From positions 1 to 33,128 of the forward strand of contig CAZMGT010000046.1 of NCBI GenBank assembly GCA_964565895.1: 33,128 bases of DNA. Reading direction: 5' to 3'. A program made the position numbers and the translations under genes. The notes under the pieces are model-generated. The model saw nothing but the letters and a program-made list of their open reading frames with translations, was not told where the DNA came from and did not search any database. Origin of the DNA: CAZMGT01 sp964565895. GTDB lineage: Bacteria > Armatimonadota > Zipacnadia > UBA1398 > CAZMGT01. Shown here piece after piece: positions 1-7,810 of this stretch (the stretch's first letter is position 1; each line of letters starts with the position of its first letter).

Positions 1-1
1 C

Positions 2-1597
2 GAAGAAGCCAAGCGGCGCGCCCTGTTTGCCGCGCAGCTCGACCCGGAGGGGTTTACCGCACACTCGGTCTCGGACTTCGCCAACGCCGCGGTCGTCCTT
101 GGCTGCGCCTTTGCCTATGACTACCTTTACGACAAGCTCTCCACAGCGGAGCGCGCCGCGCTGCGCGAGGCGATCCTCACCCGCTGCCGCATCGCCTTTC
201 GCTCCTACATTCCCAAAAAGGAGCAGCAACTGTTTGGCGCGCACGCCTGGCAGCACGTTATCCAGGACCTAACCGCCGGCGCGCTCGCCGTTTACGACGA
301 GTCCGAGGAGGCGCGAAAGTGGTTTGCCTGGAGCTTTAAGATGCACGTTGCCCTTTATCCTTGGTATGGCGAGGGCGACGGGGGCTCGGCCGAGGGCGCG
401 GGATATTACGAAAGCACAAACATGCTCACCAGCTTGCGCGCCGCGCGGCTGTTCGAGGCGGCCACGGGCGTGGACATTACCCAAGGCACGTGGTTTCAAA
501 ACAACCCCTATTTCCTCATTTACGCCCACCCGCCAAACCACCCGCGCTCGATGTTTTGCGACGGGGGAATTTCCACGCGCGTTCCCGCGGCGCGGGAGAA
601 GCTTGCCGCGCTGCTTCACGCAGCAAAGATGGGCAATGGTTACTCGCGAGCTTATGCCGAGGCGATTGACGCGGGGCTGCCCACGGGGCTCGATGGCATG
701 CTTTACTTCCTAAGCTGGCCGCTTGACCTGCCCCCGGCGCGCCCGCTTGCCGAGCTGCCCAAGGGGCGCGCATTTTTCGACGTTGGCGTGGCCTACCTCC
801 ACTCAGCAATCGCCGATCCGAAGAACAACATTATGTTCGAGTTTCGCTCCAGCCCCTATGGCTCGTACAACCACGCCCACGCCGACCAAAACAGCTTTAA
901 CATCTACGCCTTTTCCGACCCGCTCATCGTCGACGCCGGCTATTACACCTCCTACGGCGACAAGCACCACTACGGCTACACCATTCAGACCATGGCGCAC
1001 AACACAATCCTCGTAGACGGCAAGGGGCAGGCGGCGCGCAACGTCGACGCCTATGGCCAAATCGTGCGCTTCGAGCAGCGCCCGGGGCAAGTTTATCTCC
1101 TGGGCTCCTGCCCGAACGCTTATCATGAGGTAAAGCTTTCCCGATTTGACCGCCACGTGCTTTGGCTGGAGCCCGATACGTTCGTCATCTTCGACGTTCT
1201 CCAGGCGCCGAGCAAGCACCGCTTTCAGTGGCTTTTGCACACGCTAAACGAGATGCAAATCGACCGCCGCCGGCAGGTGGTGCGCATTGCCACAGAACGC
1301 GCCGAAGCGCGCGTTACCTTGTTTGCGCCCCAGGGGCTGGCGTTTAGCCAGACAAACGAGTTTGCCGTAAAACCCGAGGCCTGGCGGCCGGACAGAAAGG
1401 GCCGAAAATATCCCAACCAGTGGCACCTTGTCGCGCAGACGAACAAACCTGCGACCTCCGCGCGCTTTGTTGCCGTAATTCAGGTGTGCAAAAAGGGCCA
1501 ATACGCAGCGCTGCCCACCGTTAGCGCGCGGCTTTCCGGCAACACGCTTTCCGTACGCCTTTCCGACGGGCGCCGGGGCGAGATCGTCGCGCAGTGA
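2..1597 (+). CDS. Heparinase II/III-like polysaccharide lyase, 5' truncated by window edge
   Basis: The reading frame is open from base 2, so the true start lies outside the window; 531 residues are visible. The first part is helical, as in the (alpha/alpha) toroid of heparinase II/III-type lyases, and includes the segment AEGAGYYESTN, which resembles the Tyr-containing active-site stretch. The second part is beta-rich and starts near the conserved block SYNHAHADQNSF followed by DPLIVDAGYY and MAHNTILVDG, typical of the heparinase II/III C-terminal domain. Family members cleave uronic-acid-containing polysaccharides by beta-elimination, usually in the periplasm or outside the cell; a signal peptide cannot be judged because the N-terminus is missing. 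The gene converges on the GH4 gene with only 12 bases between stop codons. It fits the glycan-degradation cluster that follows. The substrate (heparin-like, alginate-like or other uronate polymer) cannot be told from the sequence. Confidence 0.85.
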   Translation, partial: EEAKRRALFAAQLDPEGFTAHSVSDFANAAVVLGCAFAYDYLYDKLSTAERAALREAILTRCRIAFRSYIPKKEQQLFGAHAWQHVIQDLTAGALAVYDESEEARKWFAWSFKMHVALYPWYGEGDGGSAEGAGYYESTNMLTSLRAARLFEAATGVDITQGTWFQNNPYFLIYAHPPNHPRSMFCDGGISTRVPAAREKLAALLHAAKMGNGYSRAYAEAIDAGLPTGLDGMLYFLSWPLDLPPARPLAELPKGRAFFDVGVAYLHSAIADPKNNIMFEFRSSPYGSYNHAHADQNSFNIYAFSDPLIVDAGYYTSYGDKHHYGYTIQTMAHNTILVDGKGQAARNVDAYGQIVRFEQRPGQVYLLGSCPNAYHEVKLSRFDRHVLWLEPDTFVIFDVLQAPSKHRFQWLLHTLNEMQIDRRRQVVRIATERAEARVTLFAPQGLAFSQTNEFAVKPEAWRPDRKGRKYPNQWHLVAQTNKPATSARFVAVIQVCKKGQYAALPTVSARLSGNTLSVRLSDGRRGEIVAQ

Positions 1598-1609
1598 GCG
1601 ACGCGCGGG

Positions 1610-2911
1610 CTATTTTAGATACTCCAGCAGCTCGCCCTCCGCGGCAAATAGCTCGTCGAACATCTTGCGCACCTCGCCCGGGGTGCACACCGCCGCGGTC
1701 AAAGGGTCGAGCATAACGGCATAAAACGCTTTGCGCGGGTCGGCCTCGAGCACGGCGCGCACGGCAAGCTCCTGCACGGCAATGTTCGCGCGGTTAAGCG
1801 CGGCGAGCTGCGGGGGAAGCTCGCCCACGTGGCAGGGGTGAACGCCCGTTTCGTCCACCAAGCAGGGGACCTCAACGCAGCAGCCCTCGGGCAGGTTGGT
1901 AATCAGCCCCCAGTTGCGCACGTTGCCGTTAAAGCGATAGCGCGCGCCCGTGACCTTGGCGTGAATGATATGCGCGGCATACTCGTGCGACTGTTTCAGC
2001 TCAATGCGCTCCTCGCCGGAGACCTGCCTGCGCAGCTTCTCGTCCATCCATTCCCAGCGTTTGCTCCCGCCGTGCTTCTCCGGCTCTCTGTGTTGCAGGC
2101 CAAAGTGCTCCAAAAGCTCCGGCCGCTTGCGGAAATAGGGCACGTATTCGGACATATGCCTCGTGGACTCGGTCACGAAGTAATCAAAATGCCGCATGAT
2201 TTCGAAGCGCACGGGGTCCTTGGCGTAGATTTCGGGATCCTCCATCGCTTGCCACAGGCGGGGGTAGGCGTCTTGGCCGTCGACGCGAAACTCCAAAAAC
2301 CACGCCATGTGGTTAATTCCCGCCACCCAGTGCGAGACGCTCGCGGGGTCCGCGCCGATATATTCGGCGAGCCGGCGCGCCGTGCCCTGGACGCTGTGGC
2401 ACAGGCCAACGACGTTAACTTTCGTCGCCTCGCTCATGAGCCAGGTAAGCATGGCCATGGGGTTGGTGTAGTTGAGCATGAGGGCGTCGGGGCAGAGCTC
2501 CTCCATGTCGCGGCAGATGGCGAGCATCTCCGGCCCCGTGCGCAGCGCGCGAAACACTCCGCCCGGGCCAACGGTGTCGCCCACCTGCTGCGACACGCCG
2601 TAGCGCTTGGGGATCTCGATCTCCCAGTAGTAGGGCACACCATTGTAGGCCGGGCCGCCCACGCTAATGGCGACGACGACGAACTCGGCGCCCTCGAGCA
2701 CCTCGCGCCTGTTCTCGGCGCCCACGATTTTCGTCGGGAGGCCGTGGTCCTGCACAATGTGCTCGACGTAGCGGGTGACCTTGTCCAGCTTCTCGCGGTT
2801 GATGTCTACCAGGGCGATCGTTCCCTCGCGCAGCTCGGGATACGCGAGGATATCCGCGCTGAGGCGAATGCCGAAGCCGCTCCCTGCTCCGATGATTACG
2901 ATCTTGGCCAC
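1610..2911 (-). CDS. GH4 NAD/Mn-dependent glycosidase, alpha-galactosidase (MelA) type
   Basis: The protein has 433 residues, close to the usual GH4 length of about 450. The GTG start is chosen because GGGAGGAG lies just upstream and because the Rossmann motif IGAGSGFG begins at residue 7; the frame stays open much further upstream, but that part looks non-coding. GH4 enzymes oxidise the sugar C3 with bound NAD and need a divalent metal. The metal-site residues are visible: C171 and H172 in CHSV and H201 in INHM, with NYTNP at 147-151. In the GH4 scheme of sequence motifs, CHSV marks alpha-galactosidases. There is no signal peptide, so it should act in the cytoplasm on imported galactosides. 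It diverges from the sulfatase gene across about 270 bases and converges with the lyase gene. An alpha-glucuronidase or alpha-glucosidase activity is possible but less likely. Confidence 0.88.
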   Translation of the reverse strand: MAKIVIIGAGSGFGIRLSADILAYPELREGTIALVDINREKLDKVTRYVEHIVQDHGLPTKIVGAENRREVLEGAEFVVVAISVGGPAYNGVPYYWEIEIPKRYGVSQQVGDTVGPGGVFRALRTGPEMLAICRDMEELCPDALMLNYTNPMAMLTWLMSEATKVNVVGLCHSVQGTARRLAEYIGADPASVSHWVAGINHMAWFLEFRVDGQDAYPRLWQAMEDPEIYAKDPVRFEIMRHFDYFVTESTRHMSEYVPYFRKRPELLEHFGLQHREPEKHGGSKRWEWMDEKLRRQVSGEERIELKQSHEYAAHIIHAKVTGARYRFNGNVRNWGLITNLPEGCCVEVPCLVDETGVHPCHVGELPPQLAALNRANIAVQELAVRAVLEADPRKAFYAVMLDPLTAAVCTPGEVRKMFDELFAAEGELLEYLK

Positions 2912-3181
2912 AAATCTCTCCTCCCTTTCCCGCCCCCCTGTGTTCAAGCGCGGTAGCAAAAGCTCCTTGGTCGCCGAGCCGTTTTGCTTTGCGCCACGCC
3001 CTGTGGAGCATTGTTGCTCGAAGCCGCTTGCGCCGCGCGGCGTTTGCCACAAAAGAAGGAGTCTCTCTTGCGGGGGGAAAACTAAACGAAGCAAGCAGGC
3101 CGGAGCGAGCGGGAGCTCAAGGACCTTGCCCTTGCCGAAGATGGCCGCCCGCCCGGCGTAATTAGCGAGGAGGGGGAAGAG
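2912..3181. other. Divergent intergenic region between GH4 and sulfatase genes
   Basis: These 270 bases separate the divergent GH4 (minus) and sulfatase (plus) genes and should hold both promoters. I see no clear sigma-70 pair with good spacing on either strand. A 5-bp inverted repeat, GAGCA-TTGT-TGCTC, lies at 3006-3019 and is the only symmetric element that stands out as a possible operator. A purine-rich ribosome binding site (GAGGAGGGGG) lies directly before the sulfatase ATG, and a second (GGGAGGAG, minus strand) before the GH4 GTG. No small gene is evident. Confidence 0.4.
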
Positions 3182-4597
3182 ATGAAACGGCGTGAGTTTC
3201 TCTCCCGTGCCGCTGGCGCAGCACTCGTCGCTGGTTTTCCCACGATCCTTCCTGCCTTGGGTCAGCAGCGCCGCCCGAATATCGTTTACTTCATGACCGA
3301 CGACCAAGCGTGGCACGCGATGAGCTGCGCGGGGAGCAAAGTCATCAAAACGCCAAACATGGACCGCATCGCGAACGAGGGGGTAATGTTCACCAACGCG
3401 TTCGTGACCAACTCCCTGTGCCAGCCGAGTCGCGCCACGTGCCTTACCGGCAAATACTCGCACACCACCGGCGTGCGCACAAACGGCGGGCGCGTCCCGC
3501 CGGACCGCGTGGCGTTTGCCGGCCGCGCGTTTACCGACTACTTGCACGACGCGGGCTATCACACGTGCTTCATCGGCAAGTACCACATGCGGGGCAAGCC
3601 GGCGTATTTTGACATTTGGATGGGCTTTCAAAGCCAAGGGCGCTATTACGACCCCAAGCTGTTGGACTTTAACGGAAAGCTCGTCCAAGAGCGCGGCCAC
3701 GTGACAGACAAGCTGGGCGACCGCGCCGTGGCCTACCTCAGGGAGCACCGCAAAGATCCGTTCTGCCTCCTGCTGTGGTTTAAGTCGCCGCACCGCGACT
3801 GGCGGCCCGCGGAGCGGTTTAAGGACGCGCTGAAGGATGTAGACATCCCCCTGCCCCCGACGTTTAACGACGATATGGCGCACGGCTACCCCGGCCGGCC
3901 GGACGTCATCCGGCGCACGGAGATGCAGGTGGAGATCGCCAAGCGCGCCCCGGACGGCGGGCTCATGCCGTTTAAGGAGTGGGTGAAGGACTACTATCGC
4001 TGCCTGCTCGGCGTAGACGAGAACATCGGGCGCGTGCTCGAGACGCTTGACGAGCTAAAGCTCACCGAGAACACGATCGTCCTGCATACCTCGGACAACG
4101 GCTTTTTCCTCGGCGAGCACCACTTCTTCGACAAGCGCCTAATGTACGAGCCGTCGATCCGCATCCCCATGCTCCTGCGCTATCCCGCATTGGTGGAGCG
4201 CGGCGGGCGGGAGATCGAGGAAATGGTACTTAACATCGACATTGCCCCCACGCTGCTCGACCTGGCCGGCCTGCCCGTGCCCCAGGATATGCACGGGGTA
4301 AGCTGGCGGCCGCTGCTCGAGGGCAAGCCCGTCAAGTGGCGCGAGGACTTCCTCTACGAATACTTCGAGGGGCCGCCCGCGGTGCACAAAGTCGCCCCGC
4401 ATCGCGGCGTGCGCACCAAGCGCTGGAAGTACATCGAATACTTCAAGGACAACGAATACGAGCTTTACGATCTGCAAAACGACCCGCACGAGATGAACAA
4501 TCTCTATGGCAAGCCGGAATACCGCGCCATCGTGGAGCAGCTGCGCAAACGCCTGATCGAGCTGCGCCGCGAAACGCACGACCCAGACCTGACGTAG
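3182..4597 (+). CDS. Tat-exported type I (formylglycine) sulfatase
   Basis: The 471-residue protein begins with the twin-arginine leader MKRREFLSRAAGAA, so it is predicted to be folded and then exported. The mature part starts with RPNIVYFMTDDQ, whose D40 and D41 are metal ligands, followed by LCQPSRATCLTGKY with C80 in the CxPSR motif; this Cys is converted to formylglycine by a maturase not present here. Later come H204 (SPHRDW), D305/N306 (HTSDNG) and K318 (DKRLMYE), completing the arylsulfatase-family active site. It removes sulfate esters from a glycan; the sugar and position are not readable. The C-terminal region ELYDLQNDPHEMNNL is typical of glycan sulfatases related to N-acetylglucosamine-6-sulfatase. 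The start is set by a strong GAGGAGGGGG. GH127 follows after 36 bases, probably in the same transcript. Confidence 0.95.
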   Translation: MKRREFLSRAAGAALVAGFPTILPALGQQRRPNIVYFMTDDQAWHAMSCAGSKVIKTPNMDRIANEGVMFTNAFVTNSLCQPSRATCLTGKYSHTTGVRTNGGRVPPDRVAFAGRAFTDYLHDAGYHTCFIGKYHMRGKPAYFDIWMGFQSQGRYYDPKLLDFNGKLVQERGHVTDKLGDRAVAYLREHRKDPFCLLLWFKSPHRDWRPAERFKDALKDVDIPLPPTFNDDMAHGYPGRPDVIRRTEMQVEIAKRAPDGGLMPFKEWVKDYYRCLLGVDENIGRVLETLDELKLTENTIVLHTSDNGFFLGEHHFFDKRLMYEPSIRIPMLLRYPALVERGGREIEEMVLNIDIAPTLLDLAGLPVPQDMHGVSWRPLLEGKPVKWREDFLYEYFEGPPAVHKVAPHRGVRTKRWKYIEYFKDNEYELYDLQNDPHEMNNLYGKPEYRAIVEQLRKRLIELRRETHDPDLT

Positions 4598-4633
4598 CGC
4601 GCTTCGTCCGGCTCTTTGAGGGAGGGGGCCGCG

Positions 4634-6496
4634 GTGGGAGAGAAGGCCAAGCCAGTCGTGAACACCTCGCGCAGCCCGTGGGCCAGGCTATGCCCCGTGC
4701 CCAGCGCGCAGGTAAAGCTTGAGGATTCGTTCTGGGCGCCCAGGTTGCGCAAGAACCACGAGGTGTCCCTCCCCAACCAATACGAGCACCTGGAGCGCAC
4801 GGGGCGCTTGGACAACCTGCGCATTGCCGCGTGCTGGAAAGAGGGCACCTACCGCGGCCCGTTTTACAACGACTCCGACGTCTACAAATGGGCCGAGGCT
4901 GCCGCGTGGAGCCTGATCCACCACCCCGATCCAGAGCTTGAGGCGCGCTTGGATGCGGTAATCGAGCTTATCGCCGCCGCGCAGCAGCCCGACGGATACC
5001 TCAACAGCTACTTCATGTTCCAGCGCGAAGCCCAGCGCTGGACCAACCTGCGCGACTGCCACGAGCTCTACTGCGGGGGCCACCTCATCCAGGCGGCGAT
5101 CGCCCACGCGCGGGCGACGGGCAAGGCGTCGCTGCTCGGCGTGGCCCAGCGCTGGGCGGAGCACATCTGCCAGCGCTTCGGGCCCGAGCGCGAGCCGGGC
5201 ACCTCGGGCCACCCCGAGGTGGAGATGGCCCTCGTTGAGCTTTTCCGCGAGACGGGCGACAGGCGCTACCTCGACCTCTGCGCCTTCTTCTGCGACCAGC
5301 GCGGCCGGGGGATCATCGACGGCATGAAGCTCCGCCAGGACCACCTCCCCGTGCGCGAGCAGCGCGAGGTCGTCGGCCACGCCGTGCGCCAGCTATACCT
5401 CGCCGCGGGCCTCGCCGACCTTTACGCGGAAACCGGCGACCAGTCCCTGCGCGACGTCCTCGAGGACCTCTGGCGCAGCCTCACCGAGCGGCGCATGTAC
5501 GTCACGGGCGGCGCGGGGAGCCGCTACTCAGGCGAGGCGTTCGGCGAAGACTACGAGCTGCCCAACCGCCGCGCCTATTGCGAAACATGCGCCGCGGTGG
5601 CCAACGTTATGTTTAACTTCCGCATGCTCCTGCTCACCGGCGAGGCGCGCTTTGCCGACGTGCTTGAGCTTGCCCTGTATAACGCCGTGCTCTCCGGTTG
5701 GGCGCTTAACGGCGTGGACTACTTCTACTGCAACCCGCTAGAAAGCCGCGGCGAGCACCGGCGCACGCAAGCCATGTGGGACGCCACCGCGTGCTGCCCG
5801 CCCAACGTCGCGCGCCTGGTCGCCTCGCTTCCGGGATACTTCTATTGCACCTCCGAGGAAGGCGTTTGGCTTAACCTGTTCGGCGCGTCCACCGCCGAAC
5901 TGACCGTGAACGACACACCGGTGGCCATTACGCAGCGCACGGACTACCCGTGGTCCGGCGAAATAGAGATCTCCGTCGCTCCCGCGCAGCCGTGTTCGTT
6001 TTCGCTGTTTGTCCGTATCCCCGGCTGGGCGCGGAGCGCGGTCCTCGACGCCGAAGAGGTGGAGCCCGGGGCGTTCCTCGAGGTACGGCGCAACTGGAAG
6101 GCGCAGGACACGCTCAAGCTCAGCCTAGCCATGCCCGTGGAGCGCATCGCCGCCCATCCGCACGTGACAGAGAACACCGGCCGCGTGGCGCTTAAGCGCG
6201 GCCCGCTCGTCTATTGCCTGGAGTCGTGCGACCACCCCGAGGCGAATATCTTCGACATCGTTCTCCCCAGTTCCGCAGCGCTCCAGGCGCGGTTCGTGCC
6301 TGAGCTGTTGGGCGGCGTGTGCGTGATTTCGGGCGAAGCCGTTGCTTTAGACCACAGCGGCTGGGCGGGGCAGCTATATCGCCCGCAAAACGGCGCCCCG
6401 CCCGCGCGCAAGCCGGTAAAGCTAACGGCGATACCCTATTATGCCTGGGCCAATCGCGACCCCGGGGCAATGCTCGTATGGATTGCCGCGGAGTAG
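4634..6496 (+). CDS. GH127 beta-L-arabinofuranosidase family protein (DUF1680)
   Basis: The protein has 620 residues from a GTG start preceded at about eight bases by GGGAGGGGG; an upstream in-frame TTG at 4616 would overlap that site and is rejected. GH127 enzymes release beta-linked L-arabinofuranose with a zinc-bound cysteine as nucleophile. The expected residues are all present: E317 and C319 in YCETC and the adjacent C387-C388 in ACCPPN, equivalent to the Zn ligands and nucleophile of HypBA1. The N-terminal VKLEDSFWAPR, the (alpha/alpha)6 core with MYVTGGAGSRYSGEAFG, and a C-terminal beta part (LFVRIPGW) follow the family order. No signal peptide is visible, so action on imported oligosaccharides in the cytoplasm is likely. 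It lies between the sulfatase and fucosidase genes with 36-base gaps on both sides. Related GH127 members act on other pentoses, so the exact sugar is uncertain. Confidence 0.93.
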   Translation: MGEKAKPVVNTSRSPWARLCPVPSAQVKLEDSFWAPRLRKNHEVSLPNQYEHLERTGRLDNLRIAACWKEGTYRGPFYNDSDVYKWAEAAAWSLIHHPDPELEARLDAVIELIAAAQQPDGYLNSYFMFQREAQRWTNLRDCHELYCGGHLIQAAIAHARATGKASLLGVAQRWAEHICQRFGPEREPGTSGHPEVEMALVELFRETGDRRYLDLCAFFCDQRGRGIIDGMKLRQDHLPVREQREVVGHAVRQLYLAAGLADLYAETGDQSLRDVLEDLWRSLTERRMYVTGGAGSRYSGEAFGEDYELPNRRAYCETCAAVANVMFNFRMLLLTGEARFADVLELALYNAVLSGWALNGVDYFYCNPLESRGEHRRTQAMWDATACCPPNVARLVASLPGYFYCTSEEGVWLNLFGASTAELTVNDTPVAITQRTDYPWSGEIEISVAPAQPCSFSLFVRIPGWARSAVLDAEEVEPGAFLEVRRNWKAQDTLKLSLAMPVERIAAHPHVTENTGRVALKRGPLVYCLESCDHPEANIFDIVLPSSAALQARFVPELLGGVCVISGEAVALDHSGWAGQLYRPQNGAPPARKPVKLTAIPYYAWANRDPGAMLVWIAAE

Positions 6497-6532
6497 CGGT
6501 CCGGCCCGTTCGTGCGAGGAGGCAAGCGAGCA

Positions 6533-7693
6533 ATGATCGAACGCCACGCGCAACACACAGTTTCCCGGCGACAGTTTCTCAAGGCAGGCGCAGCGGGCGC
6601 CCTTGCCGCTGCCCTTGGCCGCTGCTGCAGCAGGGCTTGGGCTGCGCCCGCACAAGGGGAGATCCCCTCTTACTTGAGGGGCTATGAGGAACTTTGGGCA
6701 AAAGACCCACGCGCGGCCGCCCTGCAGTGGTTTAGGGAGGCGCGCTTTGGCTTGTTCATGCACTACGGGGTATACAGCCTGCTCGGCCGCGGCGAATGGG
6801 TCATGTTCCGCGAGAAAATTCACGTTGCCGAGTACAGCAAGCTTAAGGACAAGTTCACCGCGGAGAACTTCGACGCCGAGGCGATCGCCGACCTCGCTCT
6901 CGCCGCCGACATGCGCTATATCAACATCACCACAAAGCACCACGACGGCTTCTGCCTGTGGAACACAAAGGAGACAGACTTCAACAGCGTCAACTCCCCC
7001 GCCAAGCGCGACCTCGTCGCTGAGCTCGCGCAGGCGTGCCACAAGCGCGGGCTCGGGCTGTTTCTCTACTACTCCCACGGGCGCGACTGGCGCCATCCGC
7101 ACTTTCTGGGCATCGATGAGCTAGGTCGGACAGCGAGGCCGCACTACGACGAGCCAGAGCCGTTCTACGCGCCCCCGGAAAAGCGCGACTTTAACAAATA
7201 CGTCGAGTTCTGCAAGAATCAAATTCGCGAGCTGCTCACCGGCTATGGGCCGATCGCCGGCATCTGGCTCGACGGCATTGGGACAACGCGGCGAAACCCT
7301 GACATCTATCGCGTGCCCGAGCTGTACGCGATGATTCGCAAGCTCCAGCCGCAGTGCTTAATCTCCTACAAGTCCGGGCTGTTGGGAACAGAGGATTTCC
7401 TCGCCCCCGAGCACAAGTTTCAGGAAAAGACCGAAAAGCCCGTGGAGATCTGCACCACAATGACTCCGCGCTCCTGGGGCTACGATAAGCAGTACGACGG
7501 CCAGCACAAGTCCGTAAAAGACGTGCTTGGCCTCCTCGCCTATTGCGAGGAGCGCGGGTTTAACCTCCTGCTCAACACCGGCCCATTGCCCGACGGCTCT
7601 ATCGATGCGCACGACGCGCAAGTGTTCCGCGAGGTAGGGCGCATCCTGCGCGCAAATGACTGGCGCCGCAAAGGGGTTCCAACGATAACCTAG
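6533..7693 (+). CDS. Tat-exported GH29 alpha-L-fucosidase
   Basis: The protein has 386 residues from the ATG, which sits 10 bases after AGGAGG; an in-frame GTG at 6512 lies ahead of that ribosome binding site and is not preferred. The leader SRRQFLKAGAAGALAAA is a Tat signal. The catalytic barrel shows the GH29 blocks ARFGLFMHYG, TKHHDGFCLW and LVAELAQACHKRGL, and the nucleophile D247 in IAGIWLDGIG. GH29 enzymes hydrolyse alpha-L-fucosides with retention of configuration. The acid/base residue cannot be assigned safely by eye. The protein is near the short end of the family and seems to lack the usual C-terminal beta-sandwich, ending soon after GFNLLLNTGPLPDGSI. It shares strand and spacing with the sulfatase and GH127 genes, pointing to a sulfated, fucose-containing substrate. 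Confidence 0.93.
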   Translation: MIERHAQHTVSRRQFLKAGAAGALAAALGRCCSRAWAAPAQGEIPSYLRGYEELWAKDPRAAALQWFREARFGLFMHYGVYSLLGRGEWVMFREKIHVAEYSKLKDKFTAENFDAEAIADLALAADMRYINITTKHHDGFCLWNTKETDFNSVNSPAKRDLVAELAQACHKRGLGLFLYYSHGRDWRHPHFLGIDELGRTARPHYDEPEPFYAPPEKRDFNKYVEFCKNQIRELLTGYGPIAGIWLDGIGTTRRNPDIYRVPELYAMIRKLQPQCLISYKSGLLGTEDFLAPEHKFQEKTEKPVEICTTMTPRSWGYDKQYDGQHKSVKDVLGLLAYCEERGFNLLLNTGPLPDGSIDAHDAQVFREVGRILRANDWRRKGVPTIT

Positions 7694-7810
7694 GCTGCGC
7701 AGCGCTTGCCAAGTCAAGCTGCTCCCAAGCGGCCGCCACGCCGCGCGCTGCCCCGCAACACATTCGGCGGCTAGGCGCTGTGGCGCGGGTCGTTGCGAGG
7801 TGGAGATGTT

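Noticed and set aside
1829..2956. Long plus-strand frame opposite GH4, and similar long antisense frames over the symporter, larA, pyrG and kinase genes
   Set aside because: These are shadows caused by high G+C codon bias; the protein sequences show no family motif and are rich in His, Arg and Val, as expected for antisense frames.
2912..3883. Upstream extension of the GH4 frame on the minus strand
   Set aside because: It crosses the start of the sulfatase gene, while the NAD-binding motif and a strong ribosome binding site lie at 2911.
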